Below, piece after piece: positions 58,943 through 64,000 of a DNA stretch of 64,000 nt. The stretch covers positions 682,001 through 746,000 of the forward strand of contig CAWADU010000003.1 in NCBI GenBank assembly GCA_963781025.1, written 5' to 3'. The notes under the pieces are model-generated. The model was not told the DNA's origin. It was given only the letters and a program-made list of their open reading frames with translations, and ran no database searches. The translations under genes were made by a program, and so were the position numbers. Position 1 is the first letter of the stretch. Each line of letters begins with the position of its first letter. The DNA comes from Tardibacter sp963781025. GTDB lineage: Bacteria; Pseudomonadota; Alphaproteobacteria; Sphingomonadales; Sphingomonadaceae.

Positions 58943-60214
58943 ATGCCCATTGAAATCAAGATGCCCGCGTTGTCGCCCACGATGGAGGAAGGCTCGCTGG
59001 CCAAATGGCTGGTCAAGGAGGGCGATAAGGTTGCCTCGGGCGATCTGCTCGCCGAAATCGAAACCGACAAGGCGACCATGGAGTTCGAGGCCGTCGACGA
59101 AGGCACGATAATGAGCCTTGCCGTGCCTGAAGGCACCGATGGCGTGAAGGTCGGCACGGTGATAGCACTCCTGGCCGGTGAGGGCGAAGACGCCGCCGCG
59201 CCAACCGTCAAGCCAGCGGCCAAAAAGGAAGAACCCAAAGCCGCTCCGCAACCCGAGCCGGAAGTTGCAAAAGCGGCCACGTCAACGCCCTCGCAGCACG
59301 ACGAAAAGCCGCCAGCCGCTGCTTCGGCGGACGGAGAACGGGTGAAGGCCAGCCCGCTGGCACGCCGCATAGCCGACACCAGGGGGATCGATCTCGGCGC
59401 GCTCAAGGGATCGGGGCCGGGCGGACGGATCGTGAAGGCCGACGTCGAGGAAGCGAAGCCGGGCGTCGCCACGCAGCGCCCAGAGGCGGCGGCAGCATCG
59501 GCCGCGCCCGCGACGACGTCCGAAATTCCGCATGAAGCAATCAAGCTTTCGAACATTCGCAAAGTGATCGCGCGACGGCTGACCGAATCGAAGCAATCGA
59601 CGCCGCACATTTACCTCACCGTCGACTGCAATCTCGATCCGCTGCTGAAACTGCGGAGCGAGCTGAACGCCGGACTGGAAAAACAGGGCATCAAGCTGTC
59701 GGTCAACGACCTGCTGATCAAGGCGCTGGCCGTCGCGCTTGTCGAAGTGTCCGACGCCAATGTCTCCTACGCGGGCGATACCCTGCTGAAGTTCAGCCGA
59801 GTGGATATTTCCATGGCGGTCGCCATCCCCGACGGGCTGATCACGCCGGTCATAGCAGATGCCGCGAACAAGCGGCTTTCGCAGATAGCGCGGGAGGCGA
59901 AGGATCTGGCGGCACGTGCGCGTGAAGGCAAACTGCAGCTGCACGAATATCAGGGGGGAACCGCCTCCATTTCGAACCTTGGGATGTTCGGCATCAAGCA
60001 GTTCGACGCGGTCATCAATCCGCCTCAGGCGATGATCCTGGCCATCGGGGCAGGCGAGAAACGCCCTTATGTGATCAACGATGCGCTTTCGGTCGCGACT
60101 GTGATGAGCGTCACCGGCAGCTTCGACCATCGCGCCATCGATGGCGCGGTCGGTGCGGAGCTGATGCAAGCGTTCAAGCGCCTCGTCGAAAATCCAATCG
60201 CGATGCTGGCCTAA
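58943..60214 (+). CDS. pdhC: dihydrolipoamide acetyltransferase, PDH E2
   Basis: The core of the PDH complex; accepts the acetyl group on lipoamide and passes it to CoA. It is 423 residues, with one lipoyl domain (lysine near 43), a linker, a peripheral subunit-binding domain (SPLARRIADTRGIDL, and GPGGRIVKADVE) near 140-175, and the catalytic domain with DHRAIDGAVGAELMQAF near the C-terminus (histidine and aspartate present). GGAG eight bases before ATG 58943 fixes the start. Confidence 0.96.
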   Translation: MPIEIKMPALSPTMEEGSLAKWLVKEGDKVASGDLLAEIETDKATMEFEAVDEGTIMSLAVPEGTDGVKVGTVIALLAGEGEDAAAPTVKPAAKKEEPKAAPQPEPEVAKAATSTPSQHDEKPPAAASADGERVKASPLARRIADTRGIDLGALKGSGPGGRIVKADVEEAKPGVATQRPEAAAASAAPATTSEIPHEAIKLSNIRKVIARRLTESKQSTPHIYLTVDCNLDPLLKLRSELNAGLEKQGIKLSVNDLLIKALAVALVEVSDANVSYAGDTLLKFSRVDISMAVAIPDGLITPVIADAANKRLSQIAREAKDLAARAREGKLQLHEYQGGTASISNLGMFGIKQFDAVINPPQAMILAIGAGEKRPYVINDALSVATVMSVTGSFDHRAIDGAVGAELMQAFKRLVENPIAMLA

Positions 60215-60270
60215 CGCACAGCTGCCTGCCCGTATGACGGAACGCCACGGGGCAGGCTGAAGGAATAATC

Positions 60271-61671
60271 ATGGCTGATAAATATGATCTCATCGTCCTT
60301 GGCTCGGGCCCGGGTGGCTATGTCGCTGCCATCCGCGCGGCGCAACTGGGACTGAAAGCCGCCATTGTCGAGCGGGAAAAGCTGGGCGGCATCTGCCTCA
60401 ACTGGGGATGTATCCCGACGAAGGCGCTGCTGCGCTCGTCGGAAGTATATCATTATATCACGCACGCCGACGCTTATGGCCTTTCGGTCGAGAAGCCGTC
60501 GTTCGATCTCGCCAAGGTCGTCGAGCGCTCGCGCAAGGTGGCGGGCCAGCTCAACATGGGCGTCAAAGGGCTAATGAAGAAGAACAAGATCACCCTCGTC
60601 GAAGGCGAGGGGAAGATCACCGCGAACGGCAAGCTCTCGGTGACGAAGGACGGCAAGATGACCGAACTGGAAGCGAAGGACATCATCATCGCGACCGGCG
60701 CGCGGGCACGGGATCTGCCCTTCGCCAAGGCCGACGGCAAGCGCATCTGGACGTACCGCCACGCCATGGTGCCACCCGAAATGCCGAAGAAGCTGCTCGT
60801 CATCGGATCGGGCGCGATCGGTGTCGAATTCGCCAGCTTCTATTCCGACCTGGGCGCGGAAGTGACGATCGTCGAGATGCTGGACCGCATTCTTCCGGTG
60901 GAGGACGCCGAGGTTTCCGACTTCATGCAGAAGGCGCTGACGAAGCAGGGCATGAAGGTCCATGTTTCCACCGGCGTGCAAAAACTGACGTCAAGCGACA
61001 AGGGCGTGACCGCCGAAATCAAGGGCAAGGACGGCAAGGTCCTGACCGAAGAATTCAGCCACGCCATCGTCGCTATCGGCATCGCGCCTAATGTCGAGAA
61101 TATCGGACTGGACGAACTGGGCGTGAAGTCCACGAAGAACGCCCATATCGAGACGGATGCTTATGGCCGCACCAATGTGGAGGGCATCTGGGCGATCGGC
61201 GACGTGACCGGCCCGCCCTGGCTGGCGCACAAGGCAAGCCACGAAGGGGTGGTCGCCGCCGAAGCCATTGCCGGTTACAAGGGTGTCCACCCCATGGACA
61301 AGGGCAACATTCCCGGCTGCACCTATTCCCGTCCGCAGGTGGCGTCAGTCGGCCTGACCGAGGAAAAAGCCCGGGAAAATGGCCGCAAGGTGAAGGTCGG
61401 CAAATTCCCTTTCATCGGCAATGGCAAGGCGATCGCGCTGGGCGAAGCGGAAGGCTTCATAAAGACGGTGTTCGACGAGGCGACGGGCGAACTGCTGGGC
61501 GCTCACATGGTCGGGGCCGAGGTTACGGAGCTGATCCAGGGTTATGTCGTCGCCCGCCAGCTCGAGACCACCGAAGCAGAACTGATTCAGGCGGTTTTCC
61601 CGCATCCGACGTTGAGCGAGATGATGCACGAAAGCGTGTTGTCGGCGTACGACAGGGCGCTGCATTTCTAG
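60271..61671 (+). CDS. lpdA: dihydrolipoyl dehydrogenase, E3
   Basis: Re-oxidises dihydrolipoamide, passing electrons via FAD and a redox disulfide to NAD. It is 466 residues. FAD-binding LGSGPGGYVAAIRAAQLG lies at the N-terminus. The disulfide is in GGICLNWGCIPTKALL near 40. NAD-binding IGSGAIGVEFASFY lies near 180, and the C-terminal catalytic histidine in FPHPTLSEMMHES near 445. GAAGGA precedes the ATG. Last gene of the pdh operon. Confidence 0.97.
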   Translation: MADKYDLIVLGSGPGGYVAAIRAAQLGLKAAIVEREKLGGICLNWGCIPTKALLRSSEVYHYITHADAYGLSVEKPSFDLAKVVERSRKVAGQLNMGVKGLMKKNKITLVEGEGKITANGKLSVTKDGKMTELEAKDIIIATGARARDLPFAKADGKRIWTYRHAMVPPEMPKKLLVIGSGAIGVEFASFYSDLGAEVTIVEMLDRILPVEDAEVSDFMQKALTKQGMKVHVSTGVQKLTSSDKGVTAEIKGKDGKVLTEEFSHAIVAIGIAPNVENIGLDELGVKSTKNAHIETDAYGRTNVEGIWAIGDVTGPPWLAHKASHEGVVAAEAIAGYKGVHPMDKGNIPGCTYSRPQVASVGLTEEKARENGRKVKVGKFPFIGNGKAIALGEAEGFIKTVFDEATGELLGAHMVGAEVTELIQGYVVARQLETTEAELIQAVFPHPTLSEMMHESVLSAYDRALHF

Positions 61672-61692
61672 AGCGCGGCCAATTGGCGTGGT

Positions 61693-61713
61693 CCTCTCCC
61701 TCAACGGGAGAGG
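61693..61713. terminator. hairpin between lpdA and the carbonic anhydrase gene
   Basis: CCTCTCCC and GGGAGAGG pair perfectly around TCAAC and are followed by GCTTTAT on the plus strand. It lies between convergent genes and is probably a shared terminator; similar hairpins are common between sphingomonad genes. Confidence 0.6.
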
Positions 61714-61716
61714 GCT

Positions 61717-62376
61717 TTATCTGTCTTTGTCCATCCGCACGGGCTCGAACCGGTCGGTATCGGAATCGAGAATGTGCAGAACGCCGTCGGCGATCGCGAA
61801 ATAGGCGCCGCGCAGCGTGAGCTGGCCCTTGGCTTCGCGGATGGGGATGCACGGAAAGGTCCGGAGGTTCCGCAAGCTGACACGCACGGCGGCTTCTTCG
61901 AGAGCGCGGTGCATGTCCATGCCGGAATCGAGCGCGGCGGCAGCGCGCACGCGATCGCGTTCTTCGTCCAGAAGATCCATCCAGTGGGCGATGAATCCGC
62001 CTTCGCCGGGCTCGGCATCCTTGAACGCCTCGCTTAGCGACGCCTTCACACCGCCGCAGCCGCCATGGCCCAGGACGACGATTTCCTCCACCTCGAGTTG
62101 GGTAACGGCAAACTCCAGCGCGGCCGAAACGCCGTGCCGCCCGCCTCCCGTTTCAAATGGCGGCACCAGATTGGCGACATTGCGGACGACGAACATCTCG
62201 CCGGGCCCCGAATCGAAGATCATCGATGGATCGACCCGGCTGTCCGAACAGGCAATCACCATCACCCTGGGCGCTTGCCCCTGGTGCGCCAGCATGTCGA
62301 AGCGGGCACGCTGGGTCGAATAGGCGCCGGCCCGAAAACGGCGATACCCACGGAGAAGATCATCGAAACCTGACAT
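61717..62376 (-). CDS. beta-class carbonic anhydrase
   Basis: A zinc enzyme interconverting CO2 and bicarbonate, 219 residues. Zinc ligands are in ACSDSRVDP (cysteine near 43, with the Asp/Arg dyad) and LGHGGCGGV (histidine and cysteine near 105). VRNVANLVPPFE is a family motif. The ATG at 62376 starts the conserved part; the open frame above it to 62568 is antisense to lipA. It is divergent from lipA. Confidence 0.94.
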   Translation of the reverse strand: MSGFDDLLRGYRRFRAGAYSTQRARFDMLAHQGQAPRVMVIACSDSRVDPSMIFDSGPGEMFVVRNVANLVPPFETGGGRHGVSAALEFAVTQLEVEEIVVLGHGGCGGVKASLSEAFKDAEPGEGGFIAHWMDLLDEERDRVRAAAALDSGMDMHRALEEAAVRVSLRNLRTFPCIPIREAKGQLTLRGAYFAIADGVLHILDSDTDRFEPVRMDKDR

Positions 62377-62414
62377 GAATGATGTCGCTAGCCCGGGGAG
62401 AGAGGGGTGGCAAG

Positions 62415-63362
62415 ATGGAATGGAAACGCTTATTGCCTTTGAGGATGACCGATCATGCCAACGCCTCCGCCATCCGTCAGCGCAAGCCCGACTGGATTCG
62501 CGTAAAGGCCCCCATCGGCGCAGCTTTCGACCAGACCCGGTCATTGATGCGTCGTCTGAAGCTGGCAACGGTCTGCGAAGAGGCTGCGTGCCCCAACATC
62601 GGCGAATGCTGGACCAAGAAGCATGCGACGGTGATGATCCTGGGCGACGTTTGCACCCGTGCCTGCGCGTTCTGCAATGTGAAGACGGGGATGCCGCGCG
62701 CCGTCGATCCGCAGGAACCTCAGCACGTCGCGGATGCCGCGGCAGAACTCGGCCTTGAACATATCGTCATCACGTCGGTCGACCGCGATGATTTGCCGGA
62801 TGGCGGCGCTGGCCAGTTCGTGAAGGTTATCGAAGCGCTAAGGCGCACCACACCCCGTACGACGATCGAAATACTGACGCCCGATTTCCGGAACAAGGCC
62901 GACGCCGCGATCGAAGCGATCGTCGCCGCACGCCCCGACGTCTACAACCACAATCTGGAGACGGTCCCCCGGCTCTATCCGACGATCCGCCCTGGCGCCC
63001 GCTATTACGCCTCGCTGCGACTGCTTGAGACGGTGAAGAAGCTCGATCCGACGATCTTCACCAAATCGGGCGTAATGGTCGGCCTTGGCGAGGAACGGCT
63101 CGAGATCCATCAGGTGATGGACGACATGCGTTCCGCCGACATCGATTTCCTGACGGTTGGCCAGTATCTCCAACCGACGTCGCGTCATGCCAAGGTCGCC
63201 GATTTCGTGACGCCGGCTACGTTCACCGCATATGCCTCGATCGCGCGCGCCAAAGGCTTTCTGCTGGTCGCCGCATCGCCGCTGACACGCTCCAGCTATC
63301 ATGCGGGAGAGGATTTCGCCCGGTTGAAGGCCGCGCGAGAGGCACAGCTGGCTAAAGCCTGA
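62415..63362 (+). CDS. lipA: lipoyl synthase
   Basis: A radical SAM enzyme that inserts two sulfurs into octanoyl groups, making the lipoyl cofactor used by pdhB and pdhC here. It is 315 residues. The auxiliary cluster cysteines are in CEEAACPNIGEC, and the radical SAM cluster in CTRACAFC near 90. FTKSGVMVGLGE near 205 is conserved. ATG 62415 has AGAGGGG seven bases upstream and is preferred; ATG 62445 is closer to the usual N-terminus but poorly placed. Followed by the coq10-like gene after one base. Confidence 0.96.
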   Translation: MEWKRLLPLRMTDHANASAIRQRKPDWIRVKAPIGAAFDQTRSLMRRLKLATVCEEAACPNIGECWTKKHATVMILGDVCTRACAFCNVKTGMPRAVDPQEPQHVADAAAELGLEHIVITSVDRDDLPDGGAGQFVKVIEALRRTTPRTTIEILTPDFRNKADAAIEAIVAARPDVYNHNLETVPRLYPTIRPGARYYASLRLLETVKKLDPTIFTKSGVMVGLGEERLEIHQVMDDMRSADIDFLTVGQYLQPTSRHAKVADFVTPATFTAYASIARAKGFLLVAASPLTRSSYHAGEDFARLKAAREAQLAKA

Positions 63363-63363
63363 C

Positions 63364-63861
63364 GTGTTGAACCATTCCGAAACGCGTCATTTGCCGTACA
63401 GCCCCGAACAGATGTTCGAGCTGGTCGCGGACGTCGGCCGGTACGCGGAATTTCTGCCCTGGGTGGCCGGCGTTCGGATCAAGTCGCGAACCGAAAAAGA
63501 CATGCTCGCCGATCTTCTTGTCGGCTTCGGGCCATTACGCGAAAAATTCACGTCCCGGGTGCACCTTGACCGGCCCCGATCGATCGATGTCGATTACATC
63601 GAGGGGCCGATGAAGCACCTTCACAATCGCTGGCGCTTCGATTCCGACGGCGCGGGCGGCACGATGATCGACTTCTCGGTGGAATTCTCGTTCCGAAACC
63701 GCATGTTCGAGGCAATAGCCGGACGTGTTTTCGACGAAGCCCTGCGCCGGATGGTCAGGGCGTTCGAAGCACGCGCGAACGTGCTCTATGCTCCGGGCGC
63801 GGCCAAGCCGGCGGGGGCGGAGCCGGGCAGCAAGAGTTCGAGCGCGCACAACGCGGCCTGA
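63364..63861 (+). CDS. Coq10/RatA-like START-domain protein
   Basis: A 165-residue protein of the polyketide-cyclase/START fold: RHLPYSPEQMFELVADVGRY at the start, YIEGPMKHLHNRWRF in the middle. Mitochondrial Coq10 binds ubiquinone and helps respiration; the bacterial relatives (RatA/YfjG) have also been proposed to act on ribosomes. Ubiquinone handling is more likely next to lipA in an aerobe. The GTG start lies one base after the lipA stop. The 3' end overlaps the convergent cinA end by 76 bases. Confidence 0.88.
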   Translation: MLNHSETRHLPYSPEQMFELVADVGRYAEFLPWVAGVRIKSRTEKDMLADLLVGFGPLREKFTSRVHLDRPRSIDVDYIEGPMKHLHNRWRFDSDGAGGTMIDFSVEFSFRNRMFEAIAGRVFDEALRRMVRAFEARANVLYAPGAAKPAGAEPGSKSSSAHNAA

Positions 63862-64000
63862 CAGCGGATGGTCGACCGCCCGAGGTCTTCAAACATCTTC
63901 ATATCGGCTACCACCTCGTTCGGGTCGGCGCCCCGGCGGGCGCGGGCGAACACGACGGTTCCTACTGGTTTTTTCTCCGAACCGCCGCCGGGCCCGGCAA
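63786..64000 (-). CDS. CinA-family nicotinamide-nucleotide amidohydrolase, 5' part outside the window
   Basis: The last 70 or so residues of a CinA/PncC protein, which deamidates nicotinamide mononucleotide. The frame begins at 63998 with AGPGGGSEKKPVGTVVFARA and continues MFEDLGRSTIRCQAALCALE before the stop at 63788-63786. No stop interrupts it to the window edge. Its tail overlaps the coq10-like gene on the other strand by 76 bases. Confidence 0.85.
   Translation of the reverse strand, partial: AGPGGGSEKKPVGTVVFARARRGADPNEVVADMKMFEDLGRSTIRCQAALCALELLLPGSAPAGLAAPGA

Overview
The window is high-GC, gene-dense chromosomal DNA of an alphaproteobacterium, almost certainly a sphingomonad (Sphingomonadales). 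The evidence is the overall protein character, a short alpha-type ProS, an E1-beta subunit with its own lipoyl domain, DUF4170 and DUF3617 proteins, and an EcfG-type promoter. Almost everything is core housekeeping. I saw no transposase, integrase, CRISPR array, rRNA or tRNA gene. The genus cannot be fixed from this sequence.

Layout. 1-5.2 kb: 3' part of pgi, a frameshifted chemotaxis receptor, an MHS-type MFS transporter and a small lipoprotein. 5.4-8.9 kb: uvrB (minus) divergent from DUF3617 and nat. 9.3-17.7 kb (plus): proS, lolC/E (frameshifted), lolD, dnaE and an acyl-CoA synthetase. 17.7-21.8 kb (minus): a tight run of UDG-like gene, lytic transglycosylase, moaB and a radical SAM gene. 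21.9-32 kb (plus): ETF-QO, TPR protein and ispE (all overlapping), an N-formylglutamate amidohydrolase, ilvD (frameshifted), nnrDE and an rlmD-like methyltransferase. 32.2-44.2 kb (minus): a DHS-family enzyme and ornithine decarboxylase, glpD, a VWA/MoxR pair, then the macromolecular-synthesis order yqeY-dnaG-rpoD. 44.3-50 kb (plus): carA-carB-greA-rhomboid. 50-52.8 kb (minus): DUF4170, an MlaC-like protein and a YqjD/YqjE-like membrane stress cluster behind a candidate EcfG promoter. 52.9-61.7 kb (plus): eno-ftsB-pdhA-pdhB-(diguanylate cyclase)-pdhC-lpdA. 61.7-64 kb: carbonic anhydrase, lipA, a coq10/RatA-like gene and the 3' end of cinA.

The genes link in places. Enolase, the complete pyruvate dehydrogenase complex and LipA, which makes its lipoyl cofactor, lie within 11 kb. 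ODC and the DHS-family enzyme probably form a polyamine route. Their mRNA carries a leader that can pair with the odc ribosome-binding site, which resembles the alphaproteobacterial speF regulatory element.

The main caution is sequence quality. At least four genes (mcp, lolC/E, ilvD and a small gene) are broken by single-base indels, and uvrB and pgi look displaced at one end. Two of these genes are normally essential or biosynthetic, so consensus errors are more likely than real gene decay. The regulatory sites reported here were found by eye and are untested.
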